A stretch of DNA of 64,000 bases. Source: an uncultured Propionibacterium sp. (GTDB taxonomy: Bacteria; Actinomycetota; Actinomycetes; Propionibacteriales; Propionibacteriaceae). The stretch covers positions 15,967 to 79,966 of the forward strand of contig CALHWB010000046.1 in the NCBI GenBank assembly GCA_938036835.1. The letters run 5' to 3'. The notes under the pieces were generated by a model, which was not told the DNA's origin, made no database searches, and was given only the letters and a program-made list of their open reading frames with translations. Made by a program: the position numbers and the translations under genes. Below, piece after piece: positions 27,666 through 37,500 of the stretch (the first letter of the stretch is position 1; the number at the start of each line of letters is the position of its first letter).

Positions 27666-28585
27666 TCGAGATCGAGTTGACCGGTCTGGATGGCAGCAAT
27701 CCGCTCGGCTATTTCGCGGCTTTGGGTTGTCTGGCCGGTCTCGCCCGGCTATGCCCGGACGCCCAGCCCCGGCTGGGTTGGCACAATCAGATGCTGCCCA
27801 GACCGGTGCTGTACAGCACCGGTCTGGCATCCGATGAGATCGTGGCAGCCCTGGACGCCGACCGGCAGGCCTGGGCCGATGCGCCGGCGCTGACCTTCGA
27901 CGGGTTGCCCGAGATCAAATTGAACGCCGCCCAGCAGCGCAGATATCTGTTGGCCTGCCGGGGCGCAGGCGATGGTGGCCGCAGCGCCGAACTGGCGTCT
28001 GCCTTGATCGCTGAGGGCACGTTCGCCAAGAACGGGGGAGGTAAACCTACCGACCTGCATTTTTGCGCCGGTAGCCAGAAGTTCCTGGCCATCGCCAGGT
28101 CGTTGCAACGCGATGTTACCGCGGATCTTTTGCGTGAGGCGGTTTTCGGGCCGTGGGAATACGAACACACCAGCGACCGGTTTGCCACCTTCGGTTGGGA
28201 TGTCAGCGATGACCGAGTGTATGCCTACGGTTTCTCCGCGCCGGCCGGCACCGTCAAGCAGCTCGTGCCGGGAGCCGACTGGCTGGGCCTGGTCGGGCTG
28301 GCTGCCCTGCCGGTGCGCGGCCGAGGCGAACAGTCCCTGCCACCGGGCGCTTCGGGCAGTTGGAAGAAGGGGGTGTTCCGGTGGGGATTGTGGTCGGTGC
28401 CGCTGGATTGGGCCGCCACCCGCGCATTGCTGTGTACCGGGATGCCCCCTAGCCGGGTTGCTGGTTTCCGCACCGGTGTCTTCCGGGTCTATTCCGCCCG
28501 GATTCGCCGCACCGATCAGGGCGGTTACGGTTCCTTCTCGCCGCCCCGGGTCATCTGGGACGTCACCGCGGGTTCCCCGGCATGA
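27662..28585 (+). CDS. compact type I-G large-subunit-like protein (Cas8g-like, Cas3-extension family)
   Basis: A 307-residue protein beginning MIEIELTGLDGSNPLGYFAALGCLAGL, the signature I associate with the type I-G protein annotated as the Cas3-extension family. By position it would be the large subunit that recognises the PAM, replacing the much longer Csx17/Cas8u. Further features are FCAGSQKFLAIARSL, FGPWEYEHTSDRFATFGWDVSDDR (key: W-Y-E-H and GWD) and LVGLAALPVRGRGEQSLPPG. I chose GTG 27662, preceded by GAGGAAGG, over a GTG at 27596 that would add 22 poorly conserved residues. Role is inferred from synteny. Confidence 0.65.
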   Translation: MIEIELTGLDGSNPLGYFAALGCLAGLARLCPDAQPRLGWHNQMLPRPVLYSTGLASDEIVAALDADRQAWADAPALTFDGLPEIKLNAAQQRRYLLACRGAGDGGRSAELASALIAEGTFAKNGGGKPTDLHFCAGSQKFLAIARSLQRDVTADLLREAVFGPWEYEHTSDRFATFGWDVSDDRVYAYGFSAPAGTVKQLVPGADWLGLVGLAALPVRGRGEQSLPPGASGSWKKGVFRWGLWSVPLDWAATRALLCTGMPPSRVAGFRTGVFRVYSARIRRTDQGGYGSFSPPRVIWDVTAGSPA

Positions 28586-29418
28586 GCACGCAGACAGACC
28601 CGATTCCGGACTCCGAGGATCTGTTCGATCGGCAGAACCCAGTCGAGGCAGCCGCCTTGACCGTCGCCGACCAGGCGGTCTTTCGGGTTCCCGCGCCAGC
28701 TCGGGTTGAGGCGTTTCGCTGGCGGTTGGTGACATCCGGTGGCTACCCGGCCAGGTATGCGGTGCTGGCTACCGACAGGCTGCGGCAGGCGGTGGTGCAT
28801 GGTCTGGATACCTCGACCGATCCGCAGGACTTCCTGCTCGGTGGCCACCGGGCCAGCGAACAGACCCGGGCGCGTTGGGGCCGGCATGCGCATGCCCACT
28901 GGCTGTGGGATGAGGCCGATGGCTGGGTGAACGATCTGATGCTGTGGGTGCCGGCCGGGCTGACGGACCCCCAGGTTCGCCGCGTGCTGGCGGTGACCCG
29001 GTTGCCGCGCTGGCCGGTAGAGCCGGCCGGTTATCGCGGTGGCGAGTTGCATCTGCAGCAGGTCGGCCCGGCAGAGGTAGTGCTGAGACACCTAGGGTAT
29101 TCGGTGGTCAGCGATGCCTGGGCTTCGGCGACGCCGCTGCTGACCACCTGGCATTGCAAGCCCCGCCAGGATTGGGGGCAGTTGATGGCTGACTACCTGG
29201 CCAAGGAGCTGCGGCATCGGTTCGGCGCCGATGCCCCACGCCCGGTAGCGCTTGAACTCACCGAACAGACCGACCATTTCACCCGCAGATGGGACGAGGC
29301 GATGCCTTCCCATCAGGCGTTCCAGGTGGATCTTCTGCAATTGGACCGCCCGGTGCCCGGAATACTGTGCCTGGGTGCCCTGAGCCATTTCGGCTTCGGC
29401 AGATTGGCTCCGCTATGA
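28582..29418 (+). CDS. second Csb2/Cas6-like RAMP protein of the I-G operon
   Basis: A 278-residue protein ending in the RAMP G-loop GALSHFGFGRLAPL. The stretch GGHRASEQTRARWGRHAHAHWLWDE followed by DLMLWVPAGLTDPQVRRVL resembles the second half of Csb2 proteins, which carry a histidine-rich motif and a Cas6-like domain. It could be a stand-alone Cas6 nuclease, a duplicated Csb2 half, or a structural subunit. ATG 28582 overlaps the preceding gene by 4 bases and its own stop overlaps cas4-cas1, so it is an integral operon member. The family assignment is moderate; the RAMP fold call is firmer. Confidence 0.6.
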   Translation: MSTQTDPIPDSEDLFDRQNPVEAAALTVADQAVFRVPAPARVEAFRWRLVTSGGYPARYAVLATDRLRQAVVHGLDTSTDPQDFLLGGHRASEQTRARWGRHAHAHWLWDEADGWVNDLMLWVPAGLTDPQVRRVLAVTRLPRWPVEPAGYRGGELHLQQVGPAEVVLRHLGYSVVSDAWASATPLLTTWHCKPRQDWGQLMADYLAKELRHRFGADAPRPVALELTEQTDHFTRRWDEAMPSHQAFQVDLLQLDRPVPGILCLGALSHFGFGRLAPL

Positions 29419-31061
29419 GCGAGTTCCCAGAGCTGATTCCGGCACGGATGGTCAGCGACTACGTCTACTGCCCAAGATCGTGCTACCTGGAATGGGTGCA
29501 GCAGCGGTGGGAGTCCAATGACGACACCGCGGCTGGGACGTTTCGGCATCGTAGCGTGGACGCCAAGGCCGGCCGATTACCCAGCCCGGGGGAGGAAGCT
29601 CCCCCGGAGGCCACTTTTTCGGTGGCCTTGTCGGATCCTGGTTGGGGGTTGACCGGAGTGATCGATCGGGTCGATCACGAGACGGGGCGATCCGTTCCGG
29701 TCGATTTGAAGAAGGGCCATCCCCGGTCGGATGGTTCCTGCTGGCCTGCAGACCGGGTGCAGGTGTGGTGCTATTCGGCGTTGTTGGAGGCCGCGGGCTT
29801 CCGGGTCGATGAGGGGCATGTGTCTTACGATGAGGGGCACACCCGGATTCCGGTCCCCTGGGATGCAGAGGCCAGGGTCAGGCTAGCCGAGATCCTGACC
29901 GAGATGCAGCAGGCGATGGGACGCACCCAGGCACCGATGCCGTTGCTGGACGATCCCCGGTGCCCGCGCTGCTCGCTGGCCGGGCTATGTCTGCCCGATG
30001 AGACGAATGCACTGCTGCATCGGAGGCAAAGCGAATTGCGGCGGATTCTGCCACGCGACCCTGATTCGGCCCCGCTGTATGTGGTCGAACAGGGCGCGGT
30101 GGTCAGGGTGCGGGGTGGACGCGTCCAGGTGACCTTGCAGGACGAGACGTTGGCCGACCTGCGTCTGATAGATGTGCAGCATCTTTGCGTGGTGGGTCAT
30201 GTACAGGTCACCACCGAGGCACTAACCAAATTGTGGGCGGTGGGCGCGTCAACCATCTGGTTGAGCTACGGGGGTTGGCTGAATGGCTGGTCGCAGGCGC
30301 ATCCGGGCAAGTATGTGGATCTGCGCCGCCAGCAGGTCGCGCGCGCCGCTACCGGTGGTGGGCAGATAGCGGCCGCCTTGATAGCCGGCAAGATCCGCAA
30401 TCAACGCACCATGCTGATGCGCAATGCGAAACGTCTAGTCGATCCCCAGGTATTCGCCAGTCTGAAACAGTTGGCCAGCGATGCCGCAAGCTGTGATCAG
30501 ACCGCGGTGTTGCTCGGCTATGAGGGTACTGCGGCAAGATTGTATTTTCAGCATTTCGCTCATCTGCTGTCCGATCCGCTCTGGCAGCGCTCATTCCAAC
30601 AGGCTGGACGCACCAGACGTCCGCCGACCGACCCGGTAAACGCGCTGCTCGGATTCTGCTACTCGCTGCTGATTAAGGACCTGGTCGTGGCCTGCCTGGC
30701 GGTAGGGCTGGACCCTTACCTTGGGGTGCTGCATCGTCCCCGGTATGGCAGACCCGCAATGGCACTGGATCTGGCGGAGGAGTTCCGGCCGCTCATCGCG
30801 GATTCGGTGGTGTTGCAGGTGCTGAACAACGGGGAAGTCACCGAGTCCAGTTTTCTGCAGCGCAATGCGGGTGTGCAGTTAACCACGGCAGGACGCCGGG
30901 CCGTGCTGGCCGCCTATGAGCGCCGCCTGATGCAGGAATTCAAGCATCCGACTTTTGGGTATCGGATCAGCTATCGACGGGCTCTGGAGGTGCAGGCACG
31001 CCTGATGGCCGCGGTTTTCGTGGGTGAACTCAGTGAATACCCACCGGTGGTCACGAGGTAA
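29415..31061 (+). CDS. cas4-cas1: Cas4-Cas1 fusion (spacer acquisition)
   Basis: A 548-residue fusion typical of type I-G. The Cas4 part (1-200) has VYCPRSCYLEW, the nuclease residues around LTGVIDRVDH and VPVDLKKGH, and the iron-sulfur cysteines CPRCSLAGLC. Cas4 trims prespacers and selects PAM-flanked ends. The Cas1 integrase part (about 205-548) has the metal ligands E in LLGYEGTAARLYF and H and D in LGVLHRPRYGRPAMALDLAEEF. ATG 29415 overlaps the previous stop as ATGA; a longer upstream reading was rejected. All catalytic residues seem intact. Confidence 0.95.
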   Translation: MSEFPELIPARMVSDYVYCPRSCYLEWVQQRWESNDDTAAGTFRHRSVDAKAGRLPSPGEEAPPEATFSVALSDPGWGLTGVIDRVDHETGRSVPVDLKKGHPRSDGSCWPADRVQVWCYSALLEAAGFRVDEGHVSYDEGHTRIPVPWDAEARVRLAEILTEMQQAMGRTQAPMPLLDDPRCPRCSLAGLCLPDETNALLHRRQSELRRILPRDPDSAPLYVVEQGAVVRVRGGRVQVTLQDETLADLRLIDVQHLCVVGHVQVTTEALTKLWAVGASTIWLSYGGWLNGWSQAHPGKYVDLRRQQVARAATGGGQIAAALIAGKIRNQRTMLMRNAKRLVDPQVFASLKQLASDAASCDQTAVLLGYEGTAARLYFQHFAHLLSDPLWQRSFQQAGRTRRPPTDPVNALLGFCYSLLIKDLVVACLAVGLDPYLGVLHRPRYGRPAMALDLAEEFRPLIADSVVLQVLNNGEVTESSFLQRNAGVQLTTAGRRAVLAAYERRLMQEFKHPTFGYRISYRRALEVQARLMAAVFVGELSEYPPVVTR

Positions 31062-31064
31062 GCC

Positions 31065-31349
31065 ATGAGTAGGACGCGCTATTTGATAGCTTATGACATT
31101 TGTGATCCCAAACGGCTGCGACGAGTGATAAAGGTCATGGAGGGTTATGGTCAAAGGCTACAATATTCGGTGTTCTTATGCGACTTAAATAAGGCTGAAC
31201 TGCTCAGTTGGCGGGCCGAGATAGTGCCAGAGTTGGAACCCAGGCAGGATTCGGTAGTGCTGATCGATCTGGGACCTCCCGGCTCACGCCCGATGGAAAC
31301 CATCGGCACATCCCGCAGCCTGCCCACCTCCGGGCCGGTGATCGTATGA
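31065..31349 (+). CDS. cas2: Cas2 (spacer acquisition scaffold)
   Basis: A 94-residue Cas2 with the ferredoxin-like start RYLIAYDICDPKRLRRVIKVMEGYG, in which the conserved aspartate sits in AYDI, and the second strand LQYSVFLCDL. It pairs with Cas1 for integration. It begins 4 bases after cas4-cas1. The coding sequence is visibly less GC-rich than its neighbours in its first half. It is the last cas gene before the array leader. Confidence 0.95.
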   Translation: MSRTRYLIAYDICDPKRLRRVIKVMEGYGQRLQYSVFLCDLNKAELLSWRAEIVPELEPRQDSVVLIDLGPPGSRPMETIGTSRSLPTSGPVIV

Positions 31350-31518
31350 TGCGAGCGCTGGTGTGCTGCGAGTCCTTGGCGTCAGTGTTCGTCCCCTTGT
31401 GCGAGTGGCTTTCATGGCTGTCGGACGCCGGCTCTGACCTTTACCGCGCACCATCTGGCAGACACCGCTCGCGAAGTCTGCTAGCATCCCTTGTGTTCGG
31501 CCGTTAGTTGGTCGAGCC
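31350..31518 (+). promoter_or_regulatory. CRISPR leader with possible array promoter
   Basis: The 169 bases between cas2 and the first repeat are non-coding and act as leader by position. CAGACA (31459-31464) and TAGCAT (31482-31487) are 17 bases apart and could be a promoter starting about 25 bases before the first repeat. Orientation agrees with the degenerate repeat at the opposite end and with the ATTGAAGC 3' repeat end that would form the crRNA 5' tag. Confidence 0.6.
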
Positions 31519-34500
31519 GCATCACCCTCTGAAAATGAGGGTCCCTATTGAAGCATCGTGCCGGTTTCGCGGGCGTCGGTGACGCCGGGCATCACCCTCT
31601 GAAAATGAGGGTCCCTATTGAAGCTGCGCTCGTGCGCGGCGGTCTGCTAGAATTCGGGGTGCATCACCCTCTGAAAATGAGGGTCCCTATTGAAGCCAAC
31701 ATGGACCCGGGCGCGCCGGTGCGCCCGGTGGACCTGCATCACCCTCTGAAAATGAGGGTCCCTATTGAAGCTACACCAGAGCGAAAGACGTTCTCGCGCG
31801 CGGTCTGCGCATCACCCTCTGAAAATGAGGGTCCCTATTGAAGCGTTCGATAGCCGTAGCTTTTTCATATGATCCCGCCCCGCATCACCCTCTGAAAATG
31901 AGGGTCCCTATTGAAGCGCCACATCATGCCGCGGATACGGGCGTCCTGGAACAGCATCACCCTCTGAAAATGAGGGTCCCTATTGAAGCATAGGTGGCGG
32001 CTATGCTCCCGCTTTCGCGTAGGCTGGCATCACCCTCTGAAAATGAGGGTCCCTATTGAAGCACGCCTCTAGGCGTGGGCGGTTGCCGGTCCTGGCCGAA
32101 GCATCACCCTCTGAAAATGAGGGTCCCTATTGAAGCCATATAGTCGTGGGGGGGCGTGGGGTAGGCAAGACCTAGGCATCACCCTCTGAAAATGAGGGTC
32201 CCTATTGAAGCATTCTTGGCGGCACTCATGGCGTCGCACCAGGCGGCCAGGCATCACCCTCTGAAAATGAGGGTCCCTATTGAAGCGATTAGACAACCGT
32301 AGCTTTTTCATACAATTCCGCCCGCATCACCCTCTGAAAATGAGGGTCCCTATTGAAGCCTGCGAAGCGCCTCAGCACCACCGCGCACCCAATGCATCAC
32401 CCTCTGAAAATGAGGGTCCCTATTGAAGCCCATCGAATTCGTCCATAATATTCACCCACCGGCGATGCATCACCCTCTGAAAATGAGGGTCCCTATTGAA
32501 GCTGGGGCACCTGGGGTTGCGGTGGCCAGTTCAAAATGCGCATCACCCTCTGAAAATGAGGGTCCCTATTGAAGCATGGGGATGATCTGGCGTTGCAGCG
32601 CCTGTCGTTGTTGCATCACCCTCTGAAAATGAGGGTCCCTATTGAAGCATGCTGAGCCCCGAGCAGTACAACAGCACGCTCTAGCATCACCCTCTGAAAA
32701 TGAGGGTCCCTATTGAAGCATTTAAAGCTTTAGCGTTTACCCCGAGTGATCTGCGCATCACCCTCTGAAAATGAGGGTCCCTATTGAAGCACGGTCGTTA
32801 TCGGCCAGCGTGGTCGCCGCTTTCGGCATCACCCTCTGAAAATGAGGGTCCCTATTGAAGCTTGGCGGCGCGAAGTAGGCAGCGGGTGGGGATTCGTGGC
32901 AAGGCAGAGCATCACCCTCTGAAAATGAGGGTCCCTATTGAAGCTTGGCGGCGCCCATCTCGGCGAGCCGGGTGGAAGTGGCGGCATCACCCTCTGAAAA
33001 TGAGGGTCCCTATTGAAGCCCACAGACCGATAAGCGGGAACGTCTCGTGTCGGCGGAGCATCACCCTCTGAAAATGAGGGTCCCTATTGAAGCTTCTCCG
33101 ACGGACAGCCCTTCGGGAATGGTGAGCCATGCATCACCCTCTGAAAATGAGGGTCCCTATTGAAGCGGGCAGCCCGTACATCGCCCACACCCAGTCGATC
33201 GCGCATCACCCTCTGAAAATGAGGGTCCCTATTGAAGCATTGGGTCCGCCGGCAAGGGTGGACGCTGGCACGAAGCATCACCCTCTGAAAATGAGGGTCC
33301 CTATTGAAGCAGGGATGGTGTAAATTGGTACAAGCGGCTCGGAATCGCATCACCCTCTGAAAATGAGGGTCCCTATTGAAGCATTGGCATGATGGCGACT
33401 ATTTTCAGGTCGTCGCATGCATCACCCTCTGAAAATGAGGGTCCCTATTGAAGCGATTCTCTTCCGGCGAGTGGGCGTAAAGCCACGCGCCGGCATCACC
33501 CTCTGAAAATGAGGGTCCCTATTGAAGCGGCAGGAGCTTATGCTGCTCATGTCTACCTCCTTCGCGGCATCACCCTCTGAAAATGAGGGTCCCTATTGAA
33601 GCCATATCGCGAAGGGTATCCGCAGTATGCGCTATTGCTAGGCATCACCCTCTGAAAATGAGGGTCCCTATTGAAGCAATTCCATAAAGAGCCCATACCA
33701 CCTAGGTGCTTAGCGCATCACCCTCTGAAAATGAGGGTCCCTATTGAAGCTTGAATGGGCGCCACCGACCGTTAACTTGGCTCTTTGTGAGGCATCACCC
33801 TCTGAAAATGAGGGTCCCTATTGAAGCCACACGTCCGGAAGGTACACCTCCAGACGCCGCGAGAGCATCACCCTCTGAAAATGAGGGTCCCTATTGAAGC
33901 GGCCCAGTTTTAAGGACATCCAGCCAATAGGCCCAAAGGCATCACCCTCTGAAAATGAGGGTCCCTATTGAAGCGAACAACTTAGCATCCACAAGGCTCG
34001 GCGGGCTGTCGCATCACCCTCTGAAAATGAGGGTCCCTATTGAAGCAACTGTCCCGCGAGGATCTAGAGGAGCCGGGGGCAAGCATCACCCTCTGAAAAT
34101 GAGGGTCCCTATTGAAGCATATTATTGCGACTAAACAGCTTTTGCGTGAGGCGGGGGCATCACCCTCTGAAAATGAGGGTCCCTATTGAAGCGAACATAC
34201 ACCGCCGCGCGCCGCGAGGACATCCGCGGCGCATCACCCTCTGAAAATGAGGGTCCCTATTGAAGCGCGGCAAATGCTCGTACCCGAGATCCCGCATTTG
34301 GCCGGCATCACCCTCTGAAAATGAGGGTCCCTATTGAAGCCCAGATGTGGGTGGTGACGATACGCTTGCCGCCCCAGCATCACCCTCTGAAAATGAGGGT
34401 CCCTATTGAAGCGCCGAACGCCGAATAGGTCATTATCGTGGGCGCGCCCAGGCATCACCCTCTGAAAATGAGGGTCCCTATTGAAGCGAGGCTAACACAC

Positions 34501-37500
34501 TCCCCATGCCGCCGGTACAGTCCGGGCATCACCCTCTGAAAATGAGGGTCCCTATTGAAGCCAGGCTAACACGGAAACGCCCGCCCGTTAGCAAGTTTAG
34601 CATCACCCTCTGAAAATGAGGGTCCCTATTGAAGCTCTCATGCGAGAGATTGCCCGTCCAGCCCGGACGGGGCATCACCCTCTGAAAATGAGGGTCCCTA
34701 TTGAAGCGCCCCGAGCTCAATTTCCCAATCCGCCAACTGCTCCACAGCATCACCCTCTGAAAATGAGGGTCCCTATTGAAGCAGCGCTTATGATCTCGTG
34801 CACTCTTATCCCAAGGTGGTGCATCACCCTCTGAAAATGAGGGTCCCTATTGAAGCAGGTTGACTACCGCATCCCTGAGCCCCCCCGCATCCTCGCATCA
34901 CCCTCTGAAAATGAGGGTCCCTATTGAAGCTCGTGGTCTGTGGTCTCCGCTGGAGCGCCCAGCGAGCATCACCCTCTGAAAATGAGGGTCCCTATTGAAG
35001 CCAATTCCGGCTGAGACGGCCGGTTCACGACCGTCTCGCATCACCCTCTGAAAATGAGGGTCCCTATTGAAGCATTTGTGGCGACGAAAGTTCTTCGCTG
35101 GGCAGATGATGGCATCACCCTCTGAAAATGAGGGTCCCTATTGAAGCTGATATCGCTTTAGCACTGGCCCCTGTGGCCGCCGAGCATCACCCTCTGAAAA
35201 TGAGGGTCCCTATTGAAGCGAACGTCTCTACAGCGAAAATGCCGCGGAGCACAGCTTGCATCACCCTCTGAAAATGAGGGTCCCTATTGAAGCTCTCATG
35301 GTGGCGGACAGGGGCCGAACATCGAGTCCGCATCACCCTCTGAAAATGAGGGTCCCTATTGAAGCATGCTTATGGCGTTTGCAAATTCATGTTGGACAAC
35401 TCGCATCACCCTCTGAAAATGAGGGTCCCTATTGAAGCAACAATACTCGCAATCGATATCTCGAAATACTCCAAGCATCACCCTCTGAAAATGAGGGTCC
35501 CTATTGAAGCGCGTCCGCCTGCGGTATGACTGTTATGGTGACCACGGGGCATCACCCTCTGAAAATGAGGGTCCCTATTGAAGCCAGCTCCGCCTGGGAC
35601 GATCGCGTGGCGAGCGTCTCATGCGGCATCACCCTCTGAAAATGAGGGTCCCTATTGAAGCGAGGATCTATGATGCCGGAACGGCCCAAAGCGTCCCGCA
35701 TCACCCTCTGAAAATGAGGGTCCCTATTGAAGCATTAGATCGCTAGGCCAGCCGCAGCTGCGGCTGGCATGCATCACCCTCTGAAAATGAGGGTCCCTAT
35801 TGAAGCGTCATGGAACCTAGACGGGACAATGGAGAAATGAATAGGCATCACCCTCTGAAAATGAGGGTCCCTATTGAAGCCATCCACGCACGTCGAAGTT
35901 ATTCCGGCGGAAACCCTGGCATCACCCTCTGAAAATGAGGGTCCCTATTGAAGCCGTTGCGGTGCAAACGCCCTAGTCAGGGCACCCTCCGCATCACCCT
36001 CTGAAAATGAGGGTCCCTATTGAAGCCGGTACGCGTAGCGGACAAGTAAGCCTCAGTGCAGGCATCACCCTCTGAAAATGAGGGTCCCTATTGAAGCCCC
36101 ACAGAATCCGAATGGCGGCCACAAGGCCGCCATCGCATCACCCTCTGAAAATGAGGGTCCCTATTGAAGCGGTGCTCACCTGAAACAGTATCGGGAAACG
36201 TAGCGCTAGCATCACCCTCTGAAAATGAGGGTCCCTATTGAAGCTCCGACGCACTGCTTGTGGTGGGCATGGAGTGGTCGGGCATCACCCTCTGAAAATG
36301 AGGGTCCCTATTGAAGCATTCATGCGCCGAAGGAATGTGGGAACAGCTCTATTCGCATCACCCTCTGAAAATGAGGGTCCCTATTGAAGCCTTGTAACCC
36401 GAGGTTTGGCCCCAGCCACATGGGTCGCGCATCACCCTCTGAAAATGAGGGTCCCTATTGAAGCGAAACGCGCCGCCGAAATTGACGCCCAGATCGTGGA
36501 GCATCACCCTCTGAAAATGAGGGTCCCTATTGAAGCTTTTGAACCGCTGCCTCGGCCTGCTCATCCTGTCGAGCATCACCCTCTGAAAATGAGGGTCCCT
36601 ATTGAAGCGGCTAGTCTGCGAAACGTGTTGCAAATCCGGGCGACGGGCATCACCCTCTGAAAATGAGGGTCCCTATTGAAGCGGGCCAAGTGCATGGTCA
36701 CTTGGCTAGAATGTCAGGAAGGCATCACCCTCTGAAAATGAGGGTCCCTATTGAAGCTCCGTCTCGCCGCCCAGCCTCGGCACTATTGCTGGGCATCACC
36801 CTCTGAAAATGAGGGTCCCTATTGAAGCCCCCGGGTGTAGAGTTCATCAACCGCCGCACTGTCGGGCATCACCCTCTGAAAATGAGGGTCCCTATTGAAG
36901 CTTCAGGGAGCATATAGTCCCCGAAGAACCGGTCAAAAGGCATCACCCTCTGAAAATGAGGGTCCCTATTGAAGCAATCCATATGCGTCAACGCATACGG
37001 AATCGGCATAAGCATCACCCTCTGAAAATGAGGGTCCCTATTGAAGCGAACAAATATAGACAGTGCCCAACAAGTTGAGTCGTGCATCACCCTCTGAAAA
37101 TGAGGGTCCCTATTGAAGCGCCCGCTGCCGGCCCGCTGCTGGCCCGCTGCTGGCCCGGCATCACCCTCTGAAAATGAGGGTCCCTATTGAAGCAATGCGT
37201 CCGGAGCATACGCCCCCGGATGCCGCGAGAGCATCACCCTCTGAAAATGAGGGTCCCTATTGAAGCATCGACGGGCCGGGTGGCCCAGTGCCACTGGTCG
37301 GAGCTGCATCACCCTCTGAAAATGAGGGTCCCTATTGAAGCGTATCGCCCTCGAAGTCTATGTACACGTCAAACAACGCATCACCCTCTGAAAATGAGGG
37401 TCCCTATTGAAGCTTGGTGTCAAGGGTGTAAAGCTCGTCAACCGCCGCATGCATCACCCTCTGAAAATGAGGGTCCCTATTGAAGCACGACTGCCCAGCG

